Source: Budvicia aquatica DSM 5075 = ATCC 35567 (GTDB lineage Bacteria; Pseudomonadota; Gammaproteobacteria; Enterobacterales; Enterobacteriaceae). From it: 64,000 nucleotides of DNA. The stretch spans positions 190 through 64,189 of the forward strand of contig NZ_ATYS01000002.1 of NCBI RefSeq assembly GCF_000427805.1. Direction: 5' to 3'. The stretch's first letter is position 1. Every line of letters starts with the position of its first letter. The translations under genes and the position numbers were made by a program. This document shows positions 47,604-57,708 of the stretch, piece by piece. The notes beneath the pieces are model-generated. The model worked only from the letters and a program-made list of their open reading frames with translations. It was not told where the DNA came from and did not search any database.

Positions 47604-49118
47604 CTACCAACTGATAGCTATAGTGCGGTCGTCGTGATTGCCCGGAGAGAAGAAGCTCAACCAATCCGTTAGTTTCTCTGCGGCTTCATCAGGCTGAAGG
47701 TAAGGCAGAATTTCATTAACTAAGTTATCCCATTTTTCGGCACAGAGCAGGCCGTTATCCGTTTCAAAATAGGGATCTGATACACCATCGGTCATCAGAA
47801 TAAGGTGGGTAATATCTTTCCATTTACCAATCATTATGCGGTTATTAAAGCTACTGTCATTGATCGCATCATTATCAAGAAAACGCGTTTGGCCGGCGTA
47901 TTCTCCGCTATCCGGTGTACCCAGTAAGCGTACTTTACCCACAGGGCCGTAAGCGGCAATTGCCCCATCGCCCATCCAGAATGCGGCGGCAAATAGCTCA
48001 TCACCAAAACGGATTGAGACGGTTGCCAGCAGGGTAGTGGAGTAAGACTTGGTCGTTTGCGCCATATTAATGGCTTCAATCTCTATCGCTTTGACTGCCA
48101 GCGTAGCGGCATTTTTATATAACTCAGAGAACAGCGGGCCGACCTGCTTTTGCGACTCAGGCTGCCAGTCCTGAACCAGCGCCTTGAGCGTCTGCCCGAG
48201 CTCACCTTTCATTTGTTTGCTGAGATGGTTACCGGCAGTTTCTGAGGCAATCTTTGCGCCCTGACGGGAGTTGAGTGCGCTGCCCGCACCGTCGGCGACG
48301 ATCATGATGCTCCAGTCACTGTCGGCATCGTGGGCAATGAAGAAATCATCATCTCTGAATGTACCTACGTGTTCATGGGAGCGTCCTCTGCGGCTGGCTG
48401 CCACAATTCTGACGCCATTTTCGTTAATTATCTGATTGTCGGTATTGGTTTTAAAATACTTATCATCCGCCGGCGGTTCGATAATTTTCCACAGGCTACG
48501 GGGATCCGGATTGACAATGATCGGTACCTCTGCTGAATGTGAGGCTTTTCCGTCAGTGGTCCATTTAATAAACAGGCGATAGTCACCGTCAGTCGTTGGC
48601 GTGCCGGACAGTTCCTGGGTTTCAGGATTAAAGGTGATGCCAATATCTTGGCTAAATTTAATTTCCTGAATAGTCACCTGCTCACCGGTATGGCAGGACG
48701 ATTCAATTTTGGATAAATAGGCTGCCCCGACCCGTGCATTGGCAAAGTTAAAGTTGGCTTTTGGCATAAGGGCTTCCTTTGGTGCGATGGCCGGAGTCAG
48801 TGACTGCGTCGGAATCTGTCCCGGTTTTAGGGGCAAAGCGGCAGCCGGTATTTTAGTAACGTCGGATAACGGCTCATGGTGTTCAACCGGTATTTCCCAT
48901 GACGTCGATTCATTATCCGGCGTTGTTTTAACATCTAAATAAGAGGATGTATTTAACGGTTCGATTTTTTCACTCAGGCTCAGGATAAACTGTTCGGCAA
49001 TTTGCTGAAGATCCTGCCGTTCCGTCAGGCTTCTTAATTCAAGCTCTGATAGCTGTGGCATCAGGCGTGCCAATGCAGCGTTAAGCAGCGATCGGGTATT
49101 GTTAGCTTTTTTTATCAT
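47604..49118 (-). CDS. PP2C-type protein phosphatase of Ter signalling module
   Basis: A 504-residue protein. The N-terminal about 120 residues are low-similarity. Residues about 130-210 contain an Ig-like putative domain (ITFNPETQELSGTPTTDGDYRL). A PP2C catalytic domain follows, with GTFRDDDFFIAHDADSDWS, the metal motif VADGAGSALNSRQGA, and LMTDGVSDPYFE. It would remove phosphate added by the neighbouring kinase. Its start overlaps the upstream vWA gene stop (TAATG), showing coupled translation. Confidence 0.85.
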   Translation of the reverse strand: MIKKANNTRSLLNAALARLMPQLSELELRSLTERQDLQQIAEQFILSLSEKIEPLNTSSYLDVKTTPDNESTSWEIPVEHHEPLSDVTKIPAAALPLKPGQIPTQSLTPAIAPKEALMPKANFNFANARVGAAYLSKIESSCHTGEQVTIQEIKFSQDIGITFNPETQELSGTPTTDGDYRLFIKWTTDGKASHSAEVPIIVNPDPRSLWKIIEPPADDKYFKTNTDNQIINENGVRIVAASRRGRSHEHVGTFRDDDFFIAHDADSDWSIMIVADGAGSALNSRQGAKIASETAGNHLSKQMKGELGQTLKALVQDWQPESQKQVGPLFSELYKNAATLAVKAIEIEAINMAQTTKSYSTTLLATVSIRFGDELFAAAFWMGDGAIAAYGPVGKVRLLGTPDSGEYAGQTRFLDNDAINDSSFNNRIMIGKWKDITHLILMTDGVSDPYFETDNGLLCAEKWDNLVNEILPYLQPDEAAEKLTDWLSFFSPGNHDDRTIAISW

Positions 49119-50158
49119 TAACCTTTTCCTCTGCTCACATCAAAATCGTAGTCACCGCCATTGTCTCTGAACTGGATGTTTTTCTGACACCACGGGCAGT
49201 TCACTTCTTCCGGACCATTAACGCAAACCAGTTTTCCACAGCCACAAACGGCAAAGGCGGTTGAATTCCCACAGTGCGGGCAGCCCGGCACGCCTTCCAG
49301 CTCTGAGGTATTGACCTGTAATGCCGACACCGAGTTGTCACTCCATGAAAAATAATCCTCATCTATCGGGAAGCAGCCGGTTAAGTTAAACCGGTTTAGA
49401 TTTACCTTAAAATTCAGCGATGAAAGATTAACATTCGGGCGTTCGTATTTAATCAGATAAGGGCGGCGGGTTTTATTACAGCGGCCGACCAGCGTGACGC
49501 AGCTATCATCATAGGCGCGGGCGACTTCGTCTTTAGCCAGGCGGACGATTTGATCCGTCTTTGCTAATAATGGCGGTGGTTCATCTCCGACGCTTCGGCT
49601 ATGGGCAACCACTGACGCAGTAATCCATTTCACAAACTTGGTAAAGTCACCTTCGCTGGTGTCTTCAAACAGCAGAACGTTATCCGTTAGCTGCCTTAAA
49701 ATATTTAAATCAGCCGACAGGCCGAGGCCGATGGCAATCAAATTGGCTTTTTTGGCGTGCTGTTCTTTCCAGCGTTTAACGGCGGCGGTGTAATCGTCAG
49801 TCGGGCGACCGTCAGTAAGCAGGTAAACAATGGGCTTCCAGTCGCCTTTGCGGTCGGCGGTGGTTTTAATCACATTACGATCGATTTGGCTGGCCAGTTC
49901 ATCCAATGCGCCGCCGAGATTGGTACCGCCGCCTAAAGGAAGCCTTGGCGGATAAAATGACACGACCTCAACCAGAGGCGCGATGGTTTTTGCTACCCCG
50001 GCAAAGGCAATGACAGAAATATAGACGGTTTCCAGTGCGTGAGGATCTCGCTTTAGATCGCTGATGATCATTTGCAGACCATCATTTAATTTTTTTAGAT
50101 TTTCTCCGATCATTGACTCTGAACAATCGAGAACGAAAAAAATGGGCAGTCTTCTCAT
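49118..50158 (-). CDS. TerY-type vWA protein with C-terminal zinc-binding domain
   Basis: A 346-residue protein. The vWA domain has the MIDAS motif FVLDCSESMIGENL (DxSxS, residues about 8-21), GGGTNLGGAL and LLTDGRPTDDYT. The C-terminal about 140 residues carry Cys clusters CPHCGNS, CGCGKLVC and CPWC, matching the TerY-C metal-binding domain. vWA proteins of this kind act as metal-dependent scaffolds for the kinase and phosphatase. It is followed by the phosphatase gene with a one-base overlap, and separated from the next upstream gene by a terminator hairpin. Confidence 0.88.
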   Translation of the reverse strand: MRRLPIFFVLDCSESMIGENLKKLNDGLQMIISDLKRDPHALETVYISVIAFAGVAKTIAPLVEVVSFYPPRLPLGGGTNLGGALDELASQIDRNVIKTTADRKGDWKPIVYLLTDGRPTDDYTAAVKRWKEQHAKKANLIAIGLGLSADLNILRQLTDNVLLFEDTSEGDFTKFVKWITASVVAHSRSVGDEPPPLLAKTDQIVRLAKDEVARAYDDSCVTLVGRCNKTRRPYLIKYERPNVNLSSLNFKVNLNRFNLTGCFPIDEDYFSWSDNSVSALQVNTSELEGVPGCPHCGNSTAFAVCGCGKLVCVNGPEEVNCPWCQKNIQFRDNGGDYDFDVSRGKG

Positions 50159-50279
50159 AACAAAATCCTTTGTGTCAATTGAGGGCGATTTTTAACTAAA
50201 GGCCATCGATAGCTTGAATGATCCTTAGTTAAAAAAAGAGATAAAACGGTATTCAACATAGGCGGAGTACGGAAATAGA

Positions 50280-50315
50280 AACGGCAAAGCTCAATATGAC
50301 ATGAGCTTTGCCGTT
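50280..50315 (-). terminator. Terminator after the terX-terY unit
   Basis: A perfect 14-bp stem (50280-50293 with 50302-50315) lies just after the stop of the 50319 vWA gene on the minus strand, followed by TTCTATTTCC. It may allow partial read-through into the vWA-phosphatase-kinase genes. Confidence 0.8.
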
Positions 50316-50318
50316 CGG

Positions 50319-50957
50319 TCATAATACTAGCTGAATTTCCGGCGGCGGAGGCGGTAGGGTGCTTTGTGTTTCAGCAATTCCTGCGCTGCTGCTTCCGACG
50401 GACACGCTGGCAGAGACCCATTTGAAGAAGCTTGAAAAGGCAACGGAATCTAACGTATCGAGAGAAACCACCTGATCGGTTAGCTGGGTCAAATGTTCAT
50501 GCTTAGCTTTAGGTCCCGCCGCACAGGCAATAATAGAACCAAACGGGCGTTTCTTGATTTGTTGAATAGCCTGGGTATAAGCATGGACGTCAGACGGACT
50601 ACCGTCGGTCATCAGGAAAACCAGCGGCCGCCAGTCTCCCTTTTGATCTTCTGTCGAACGTTTTACATCGCGATCTACGCATTCAATCAATAATTCAAGG
50701 GCTGCGCCCATAAAGGTCCCGCCTGCGCTGGGGACTTCTATATCGGTAAACTGGAAGTTTTCAAGTGCGGTAAGCGGTACATATTCCCGGGCTTCGTTAT
50801 CGAAGGTAATAATCGAAATATGTACGCTCTCTAAAGCATAGGGATCTTGCTTTAGTGCATTGAGCATGGCCTGAATACCGACATTAACCGAATGAATAGG
50901 CTCCCCTCGCATTGAGCCTGATGTATCCAGCAAAATATAGACGGGTAGCCTTCTCAT
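50319..50957 (-). CDS. terY: TerY-like vWA protein
   Basis: A 212-residue single vWA domain. The MIDAS motif is LLDTSGSMRGEPI, with GGTFMGAAL and LMTDGSPSDVHAY. The C-terminus has a Pro-rich tail (LPPPPPEIQLVL) shared with the 51617 paralogue. Its start overlaps the terX stop by one base (TAATG). The two vWA paralogues flanking terX match the known TerY-TerX-TerY arrangement. Confidence 0.88.
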   Translation of the reverse strand: MRRLPVYILLDTSGSMRGEPIHSVNVGIQAMLNALKQDPYALESVHISIITFDNEAREYVPLTALENFQFTDIEVPSAGGTFMGAALELLIECVDRDVKRSTEDQKGDWRPLVFLMTDGSPSDVHAYTQAIQQIKKRPFGSIIACAAGPKAKHEHLTQLTDQVVSLDTLDSVAFSSFFKWVSASVSVGSSSAGIAETQSTLPPPPPEIQLVL

Positions 50958-51598
50958 TAAACGTAATCCTTCAGATAAGATACGAAGCTGTCTGACGGTG
51001 ATGGTTCGCCGATAGCATTAAGCTTCCAGCCGCCTTCTTCTCTGACTAATTCAGCAAACAGCAGTGAACATTGGTCGGCATACGCCGCACCGCCGGACAG
51101 GTTAAAACGTGCCATTTCAACATTCTTGGCATCAACTGCACGAATGTAGGCATTTTTAACTTTGCCGAAATTCTGCTTCAACTGCTGACCATTATAGATC
51201 TGCACGATGAAAATAATTTTGGCATATTCTGCGCCAAGGGTGTTTAGCTTAACGATAATTTGCTCGTCATCACCATCACCTTCGCCGGTACGGTTGTCGC
51301 CGGTTAACCAGATTTGGCCAGATTTATGCTTTTGGCTGTTAAAGAAAATGATATCGCCGTTGACCAGCGTCGGGCGGCCGTCACTTTCATTACCCAGATC
51401 TTTTACTTTACCGTTCTCATCACATAAAAAAGCAGCTACGTCTAAATCGTACTCTTCGCTTTTTCCGCCCAACAGGCTACTGAAAAATCCTTTTTTCTCT
51501 TCATTGATGTCCCAGCCTAAGCCAATTGTCACGGTAGACAGATCGTGCTCGTTCTTTTTAAGACTGACGCCTTGTCCTTTGCTTAAACTAACAGCCAT
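50957..51598 (-). CDS. terX: TerD-family protein TerX
   Basis: A 213-residue TerD-superfamily protein with the insertion typical of TerX. Seen are AVSLSKGQGVSLKKNEHD, the variable loop EEKKGFFSSLLGGKSEEYDLDV, and the calcium motif [19 protein letters not shown]. It lies between two vWA genes and is translationally coupled to the one downstream. AAGGAGAAG precedes the start. Confidence 0.9.
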   Translation of the reverse strand: MAVSLSKGQGVSLKKNEHDLSTVTIGLGWDINEEKKGFFSSLLGGKSEEYDLDVAAFLCDENGKVKDLGNESDGRPTLVNGDIIFFNSQKHKSGQIWLTGDNRTGEGDGDDEQIIVKLNTLGAEYAKIIFIVQIYNGQQLKQNFGKVKNAYIRAVDAKNVEMARFNLSGGAAYADQCSLLFAELVREEGGWKLNAIGEPSPSDSFVSYLKDYV

Positions 51599-51616
51599 AA
51601 CTTCTCCTTAATTCCT

Positions 51617-52255
51617 TTAAAGTACAACGTTAACTTCTGGTGGGGGTGGGGGTAAATCACTCAGGCCTGTCACTTCTTTTTGCCCTGAGTCGATCTTTTG
51701 ACTGCCAACGGAAATACTGGCTGAAACCCATTTAAAGAAGGCTTTAATTGAGTTCGAATCGGCAGTATCGAGTTGGAGTACAACGTCAGTGACATCTTGC
51801 AGAACTGAAGTGTCAGCATGTTGGCCGGCGGCACAGGCAACGACTACGCCGGTACGGGCTTTTTTGAAGTCAGCTAAGCCTTTACGCCAGTCATCGGTAG
51901 GTGCGCCGTCGGTCATAATAAACACCAGCGGACGCCAGTCACCTTTAATTTCTGCCGTAGTTTTTTGTACTTCACTCTCAATGCTACTGCCCAATAGTGA
52001 CAGCGCTTCACCGAACGCAGTGGTGCCGGTGGCAACTAAGTCAGGGGCTTTAAAATTAAGTAGTTCAGTGAGTGGGGTAACTTGACGGGCAGAAGAATCA
52101 AAAGTGATGACGGATAAATAAGCGGTTTCTAATGCGTAGGGATCTTGACGTAGCGTTGATAACAACGTCTGAACACCATTTTTTACGGCTTCAATGGGCT
52201 CACCAGTCATCGAGCCGGAAGTGTCCAGCACGAGATAAATCGGCAGTCTTCTCAT
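51617..52255 (-). CDS. terY: TerY-like vWA protein, first gene of the signalling operon
   Basis: A 212-residue vWA domain protein, paralogue of the gene at 50319 with equal length. The MIDAS motif is LVLDTSGSMTGEPI; GTTAFGEALSLL and IMTDGAPTDDW follow; the tail is LPPPPPEVNVVL. The start at 52255 is chosen because AAGGA lies five bases before it; the ATG six bases earlier overlaps the ribosome site. It is followed by terX after 18 bases. The 296 bases upstream to the aldo/keto reductase are AT-rich and should hold the operon promoter. Confidence 0.88.
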   Translation of the reverse strand: MRRLPIYLVLDTSGSMTGEPIEAVKNGVQTLLSTLRQDPYALETAYLSVITFDSSARQVTPLTELLNFKAPDLVATGTTAFGEALSLLGSSIESEVQKTTAEIKGDWRPLVFIMTDGAPTDDWRKGLADFKKARTGVVVACAAGQHADTSVLQDVTDVVLQLDTADSNSIKAFFKWVSASISVGSQKIDSGQKEVTGLSDLPPPPPEVNVVL

Positions 52256-52551
52256 ATGCATCCTTACTGAATATGGAGATAACTTCTATTAAACGATTCC
52301 ACGATATTAATTGATTTAATCATTAACGCAACTACTGATATTCAACCTTTGAGAAATGATGATTGGCTTAAACGGGCATTTCTATGTTGAATTGGCCCTT
52401 AGAATAAGCATTTATCCAGAAGATATGTTTAATTAAATGATTTATATAATAAAGATGGTGATGTAAATAAATAAATAGAATTTAAACCAGTTGAAATAAT
52501 GACAAAGTGGATAAAATGTATCAACAGCTTACCCACTTTGTTTTAATACGG

Positions 52552-53400
52552 TCAGAGCATTTCCAGCGGTGTTTTACGCTGAGGAGGTGGGAATGCAGCG
52601 TCTAACGTAAGGTAATCTTCATGTTGTAACGTAATGGCTAAACTGCCGATATTTTCTTGCATATGCTCAATGGTTGAAGCTTTTGGAATGGTTATCACGT
52701 TGTGATCGCGCATTACCCAAGCCAGCGCTATCTGAGCCGGTGTGGCATGATGGCGTTTAGCTACTTCAGTCAGGGCAGGGTGCTCTAACAGGCGGCCTTG
52801 CTCAATCGGCGAATAGGCCATAATCGGCAGGCTATTGCTTCTGCTCCAGGGCAACATATCGTACTCAATGCCGCGGCGTGAGAGGTTATACAACACCTGA
52901 TTAGTGGTCAGTTGCTCATTATCGACGATGGTTAGCAGTTCTTCTAAGTCGCTGACGTCGAAGTTACTGACTCCCCATTGACCAATTTTCCCCTGCTCAA
53001 CTAAATTCTCCATGGCTTCGACCGTCTCTTCTAACGGAATATTGCCGCGCCAATGGAGTAAATAGAGGTCGATATAATGAGTATCCAGACGCTTTAAGCT
53101 GGCTTCACAGGCCGCCACCGTTCCCTTTAAGCTGGCATTTCCGGGGAGCACTTTGCTCACCAAAAATACATCATCACGCCGCCCTTTGATGGCAGCGCCG
53201 ACGACTTCCTCAGCACCACCGTCAGCGTACATTTCTGCCGTATCGATTAGAGATAATCCCCGCTCGATACCCTGCTGTAAGGTATATATTTCCCGTGGAA
53301 TGTCGGAGCTACGCTCTCCCATAAACCAAGTGCCTTGACCAAAGACCGGAACGTCATCTCCGCTCGGCAGGGCAATGTAGCGCATATTTTGTCTGGCCAT
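52552..53400 (-). CDS. Aldo/keto reductase, YeaE-like
   Basis: A 282-residue NADPH-dependent aldo/keto reductase with the (beta/alpha)8 fold. The catalytic tetrad residues are in IDTAEMYADGGAE (Asp, Tyr), LVSKVLP (Lys) and LYLLHWRG (His). GVSNFDVSDLEEL and ITIPKASTIEHMQENIGSL form cofactor-binding parts. It is closest in memory to E. coli YeaE, a methylglyoxal-type reductase. A GAGG eight bases before ATG sets the start. It lies alone between the Ter island and rraB. Confidence 0.85.
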   Translation of the reverse strand: MARQNMRYIALPSGDDVPVFGQGTWFMGERSSDIPREIYTLQQGIERGLSLIDTAEMYADGGAEEVVGAAIKGRRDDVFLVSKVLPGNASLKGTVAACEASLKRLDTHYIDLYLLHWRGNIPLEETVEAMENLVEQGKIGQWGVSNFDVSDLEELLTIVDNEQLTTNQVLYNLSRRGIEYDMLPWSRSNSLPIMAYSPIEQGRLLEHPALTEVAKRHHATPAQIALAWVMRDHNVITIPKASTIEHMQENIGSLAITLQHEDYLTLDAAFPPPQRKTPLEML

Positions 53401-53425
53401 GCTATCAACCTCAATTTAATGAAAA

Positions 53426-53866
53426 TTAATGGCGGGTTCCGTTATCGTCCTGATCCTGCGATTCGTCATCACCGTCTTCATCTTCGTCATCATCACTGCC
53501 GTTAGGATCTTCAAAATAGGTACCCCAACCGTCGTAATTGATTTCAAAGCGATCGGCTAAACGAATTAATTGCTCAACCTGTTTATCAATAACGTCGACG
53601 TTCAGGCCGACTTCGCTGATCACATCACAGCACATGACCACCAGCCCTTCTTCAACTTCAAGCTCTTCAGGGTCAGTCACTTCATAACCTAGCTTAAATG
53701 CTTCCACCGCTGCTTTTTCCAGCATGTTGAAATCTTCGGAAGAAAGGTGATGTTCGATGGCATACAGCGCATCAGGATCGCTACCGTCTTCCAGTAACTC
53801 TTCAATAATCAGGCGGGTTTCTTCACGTTGTTCGTCTAGCAGGGCATTTAGCTCGTCATTAGGCAT
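53426..53866 (-). CDS. rraB: Ribonuclease E inhibitor RraB
   Basis: A 146-residue acidic protein that binds RNase E and limits its activity. Seen are [33 protein letters not shown] at the start region, [11 protein letters not shown], and a very acidic tail ([15 protein letters not shown]). It is divergent from the OTCase gene, as in E. coli (rraB-argI). The acidic tail is longer than in E. coli (138 residues). Confidence 0.94.
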   Translation of the reverse strand: MPNDELNALLDEQREETRLIIEELLEDGSDPDALYAIEHHLSSEDFNMLEKAAVEAFKLGYEVTDPEELEVEEGLVVMCCDVISEVGLNVDVIDKQVEQLIRLADRFEINYDGWGTYFEDPNGSDDDEDEDGDDESQDQDDNGTRH

Positions 53867-53966
53867 GATATTTGTCTCACTTATGATAGTTAATTAACGG
53901 TATTCTCACACAGTGCAACCAGTAGCTCCACTCTAAAGCTAAAGATTTCTTTTTAGTAAGGTTGAG

Positions 53967-54005
53967 TGTGAATATTAATTCATGTAAATTGAGTTAATAT
54001 TCAAT
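53967..54005. promoter_or_regulatory. Pair of ARG boxes (ArgR operator)
   Basis: Two 18-bp ARG boxes, TGTGAATATTAATTCATG (53967-53984; 17 of 18 to consensus) and ATTGAGTTAATATTCAAT (53988-54005; 16 of 18), are separated by exactly three bases, the standard ArgR hexamer operator layout. They lie 27 bases before the OTCase start and would repress it when arginine is plentiful. Confidence 0.9.
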
Positions 54006-54031
54006 TTAATCGGCATTCAGGAGACATGCAT

Positions 54032-55033
54032 ATGCCTCAGTTCTCTCAGCGTCATCTACTTCGGTTACTTGATTTTAAACCAAATGAAATATCTGCATTA
54101 CTTACATTAGCGGCTAAATTAAAAAAAGATAAGAAAGGTGGGTGTGAGCAACCGCGATTAACCGGTAAAAATATTGCTCTTATCTTTGAAAAAGACTCTA
54201 CCCGCACTCGCTGCGCCTTTGAAGTAGCGGCCTTTGATCAGGGCGCCAGAGTGACCTATTTAGGTCCAAGCGGTAGCCAGATCGGACATAAAGAGTCGAT
54301 TAAGGATACCGCTCGGGTATTAGGTCGCATGTATGACGGTATTCAGTATCGCGGATTTGGCCAAACAATCGTAGAGACTTTAGCTGAATATTCGGGGGTT
54401 CCGGTATGGAACGGTCTGACCAACGAATTTCATCCGACGCAAATTCTGGCTGACTTACTGACGATGCAGGAACATTTGCCGGGTAAAGATCTGTCTGAGA
54501 TGAAGCTGGCCTATTTAGGTGATGCGCGTAATAACATGGGGAACTCTTTACTTGAAGGAGCCGCCCTGATGGGTATCGATTTACGCTTAGTTGCACCTAA
54601 GGCTTGCTGGCCTGATGCTGCTCTGGTTTCCCACTGCCAACAGGTTGCCACAGTCACCGGCGCTAAGCTAACGCTAACCGAAGATGTCGCTCAAGGCGTC
54701 AACGGCGTTGATTACTTGTATACCGACGTTTGGGTCTCAATGGGAGAACCCAAAGAGGTTTGGAAAGAACGAATTGCCTTACTGAAGTCTTATCAGGTTA
54801 ATCAGGCAATGATCGAACTGACCCAAAATCCGCAGGTGAAATTCCTGCACTGCCTGCCGGCATTTCATGATGATAACACCGTAATGGGTAAGCAAATGGC
54901 CCAGCAGTATGGCTTACAGGGTGGAATGGAAGTGACTGATGATGTGTTTGAGTCAGGCCATAGCATTGTGTTTGATCAGGCTGAAAACCGTATGCACACC
55001 ATTAAAGCGGTGATGGTTGCCACCTTAGGCTAG
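54032..55033 (+). CDS. argF: Ornithine carbamoyltransferase
   Basis: A 333-residue anabolic OTCase making citrulline from ornithine and carbamoyl phosphate. Seen are the carbamoyl-phosphate motif [12 protein letters not shown] (STRTR), the HPTQ motif in [23 protein letters not shown], and the catalytic [14 protein letters not shown]. Start 54032 is chosen because AGGAG lies eight bases before it; the ATG at 54026 is only two bases from it. argF and argI products cannot be told apart here; the position next to rraB fits E. coli argI. Confidence 0.95.
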   Translation: MPQFSQRHLLRLLDFKPNEISALLTLAAKLKKDKKGGCEQPRLTGKNIALIFEKDSTRTRCAFEVAAFDQGARVTYLGPSGSQIGHKESIKDTARVLGRMYDGIQYRGFGQTIVETLAEYSGVPVWNGLTNEFHPTQILADLLTMQEHLPGKDLSEMKLAYLGDARNNMGNSLLEGAALMGIDLRLVAPKACWPDAALVSHCQQVATVTGAKLTLTEDVAQGVNGVDYLYTDVWVSMGEPKEVWKERIALLKSYQVNQAMIELTQNPQVKFLHCLPAFHDDNTVMGKQMAQQYGLQGGMEVTDDVFESGHSIVFDQAENRMHTIKAVMVATLG

Positions 55034-55046
55034 TGATGATTAAAAG

Positions 55047-55072
55047 CTCCATTCGGGGTTAGCCGAATGGAG
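55047..55072 (-). terminator. Terminator between argF and tabA
   Basis: A perfect 10-bp stem (55047-55056 with 55063-55072), followed on the minus strand by CTTTTAATC, lies between the converging argF and tabA genes. It best serves tabA and may also block argF read-through. Confidence 0.75.
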
Positions 55073-55099
55073 ATGAAATCCCATCAGCAATCAGTATTG

Positions 55100-55576
<477 letters not shown>

Positions 55577-55635
55577 TTAAAATGAAATGCCGTTTTATAT
55601 TCTATATGGGTCCGGGAATAAACTCACTGAGTTTT

Positions 55636-55655
55636 AACCGACAGGCCTGTCGGTT
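55636..55655. promoter_or_regulatory. Perfect 20-bp palindrome upstream of tabA and ridA
   Basis: AACCGACAGGCCTGTCGGTT is a perfect palindrome in the 297-base gap between divergent tabA and ridA, 72 bases from the tabA start. Its length and symmetry suggest an operator, as for TetR-family regulators. There is no T-run to make it a terminator. Confidence 0.55.
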
Positions 55656-55861
55656 TTAGATTTATTTGTTGGTTGGGGATATATCGCTGCGCCAAGCCGA
55701 GGTAGCAATGGAGATTATATGACTGATTTTTCTGCATAATCATAGACGAATATCATTATTTTCTACGCTTTGTATGCAGGCTTATAGTGCATCTTTCAAT
55801 AAGCGCTCTATAATAGCGGGCGCGATCTATCTAATATACATTAAAAAATAAAGGAGAATTC

Positions 55862-56248
55862 ATGTCCCGTATTATTAATACTGACAAAGCACCAGCAGCA
55901 ATCGGCCCTTATGTTCAGGGCGTAGATCTGGGTAGCATGATCATTACCTCTGGCCAGCTTCCTATTGATCCTAAGACCGGTGAGTTCCCTGCTGATGTGG
56001 CAGCTCAGGCGCGCCAGTCTTTAGAAAATGTGAGAGCGATTGTTGAAGCTGCTGGCCTGAAAGTGGCTGATATTGTTAAAACAACCGTATTTGTTAAAGA
56101 TCTGAATGATTTCGGTACGGTGAATGCCGCTTATGAAGCCTTCTTCACTGAACATAACGCACCGTTCCCTGCACGTTCTTGCGTTGAAGTCGCCCGCTTA
56201 CCGAAAGATGCTAAAGTCGAAATCGAAGTTATTGCCGTTCGTAGCTAA
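55862..56248 (+). CDS. ridA: 2-iminobutanoate/2-iminopropanoate deaminase RidA
   Basis: A 128-residue trimeric RidA protein that hydrolyses reactive imines made by PLP enzymes such as threonine dehydratase. Seen are APAAIGPYVQGVDLGSMIITSGQLP, the active-site Arg in FPARSCVEVARLPKDAKVEIEVIAV, and Glu near the end. An AAAGGAG ribosome site precedes the ATG. It stands alone with a strong terminator downstream. Confidence 0.97.
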   Translation: MSRIINTDKAPAAIGPYVQGVDLGSMIITSGQLPIDPKTGEFPADVAAQARQSLENVRAIVEAAGLKVADIVKTTVFVKDLNDFGTVNAAYEAFFTEHNAPFPARSCVEVARLPKDAKVEIEVIAVRS

Positions 56249-56287
56249 TCACCGCCTGTACCCTACAGTTCAGTCGTGATGAAATAG

Positions 56288-56316
56288 AAATGGCCGGCAT
56301 TTAATGCCGGCCATTT
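56288..56316. terminator. Terminator between ridA and rsmC
   Basis: A perfect 13-bp stem (56288-56300 with 56304-56316, loop TTA), with T-rich DNA on the plus side and a TTTCTATTTC on the minus side, lies between the converging ridA and rsmC genes. Confidence 0.85.
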
Positions 56317-56377
56317 TAGTTTAAACGCAAAGCTCAGCGTTGAATCATTCTAATTGAAACCCGCCGATGACTGACTA

Positions 56378-57433
56378 TCAACGCTTATTTTTATGCTTTT
56401 TACCTTTAGGTGCATAAGTCGGGCGTGCGTGTATTGCCTGATAAACTTTAAATCGTCCGGTATGAGCCAGAACTTCATGGCTGCCGAAGGTGGCATCCAG
56501 AATATCCGGATACGGCAGGAAGGCGTTAGCAACAATGATCAATCGCCCGCCAAGCTGCAAGTGTTTAGTTGCTCCGCGAATCAGGGCTTCCGCCGCCGTC
56601 AGGCTGGTTTGCATCCCATCGTGGAACGGCGGATTCGAGATAATTAAGTCAAACCGACCCTCGACATCAGAGAATACGTCGCTGGCGATAACGTTGCCCT
56701 TCAGGCCATTGGCTTCCAGCGTTGCTTTACTGGATTCAATAGCACTGGCGCTGACATCACTTAAGGTTAATTCAATTTCTGGGGCTAACTTAGCCAAAAC
56801 GGCAGATAACACGCCGGCACCACAGCCCACGTCAAGTACTTTGCCTTTGGCCGTGTCGAGCACAGAAAGCAGAAGCTTGCTGCCTAAGTCAAGGTCGTCC
56901 CGGCTGAATACGCCCGGCAACGTTTTAACCGTGGTATCTTCAATTTGATATTCATCCCACCACTCAGCCAGATTGAACTGTGCCTGATGGTCTAAACGGA
57001 AATGATAGAGGCTACAGCGGCGGGCGCTGTCTATTTTGGCAATTCCGCCGAAGTCGGACAGCAGGGTTTCTGCACTGCGAACGCCGCTGCGGTTTTCACC
57101 AACAATAAACATTTCACTGCCGACCGGTAGCTGGCTGAGCAATGAGCTGAGCTGAAACTGAGCTTCTTGCTTACTTTTAGGCCAGTAATAGATCAAAGTG
57201 TCACAGCCGTTAACCAGCTCAGGCTGAGGCAATAAACCAAACTGTGTGTTGTCACCGAGTACGCGGTGAATCTGGCGCCAGTGGTGATACTGGGAGCAGT
57301 GGACGCGAACATCCTGAGCTTCAAACTGGCTGGCCAGTTCATCTTGTAGGTCGCCGGCAAATAGTACGCGACGTTCGGTAAATTCGTCGGTGTGGCGTAG
57401 TATTACTTCGCTGGCCGGACAAAAAGCAGACAT
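56378..57433 (-). CDS. rsmC: 16S rRNA (guanine1207-N2)-methyltransferase RsmC
   Basis: A 351-residue methyltransferase of two Rossmann-like domains. The C-terminal catalytic domain has the SAM motif [16 protein letters not shown] and the NPPF-type catalytic motif [13 protein letters not shown]; the N-terminal domain is the non-catalytic copy. It modifies G1207 of 16S rRNA. It is divergent from holD, as in E. coli (rsmC | holD-rimI). The C-terminal end is Lys-rich. Confidence 0.95.
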   Translation of the reverse strand: MSAFCPASEVILRHTDEFTERRVLFAGDLQDELASQFEAQDVRVHCSQYHHWRQIHRVLGDNTQFGLLPQPELVNGCDTLIYYWPKSKQEAQFQLSSLLSQLPVGSEMFIVGENRSGVRSAETLLSDFGGIAKIDSARRCSLYHFRLDHQAQFNLAEWWDEYQIEDTTVKTLPGVFSRDDLDLGSKLLLSVLDTAKGKVLDVGCGAGVLSAVLAKLAPEIELTLSDVSASAIESSKATLEANGLKGNVIASDVFSDVEGRFDLIISNPPFHDGMQTSLTAAEALIRGATKHLQLGGRLIIVANAFLPYPDILDATFGSHEVLAHTGRFKVYQAIHARPTYAPKGKKHKNKR

Positions 57434-57708
57434 ATCATTCTCCTGTGAAGCAAAGAGGCTTTAAGGCTTTGCTGGAACATAATTAAGCGGGTGGTTTATC
57501 GAATATTGATAATCCTGAAATAAACGCATACCGATGTAACGCAAAACAACCTATGCTCTATGCCTCAGTAATTATTCGGGCGGAATTATAGTGCTTTCGT
57601 GGCGGATGTTCGACGGGTTTGTTAGCATAGCGCAGCTTAATGCTAAATCATTATCAACAGCAGCGTTAATTATAAAAATTATCAATGACAGGAACGGACA
57701 GAGAATTC

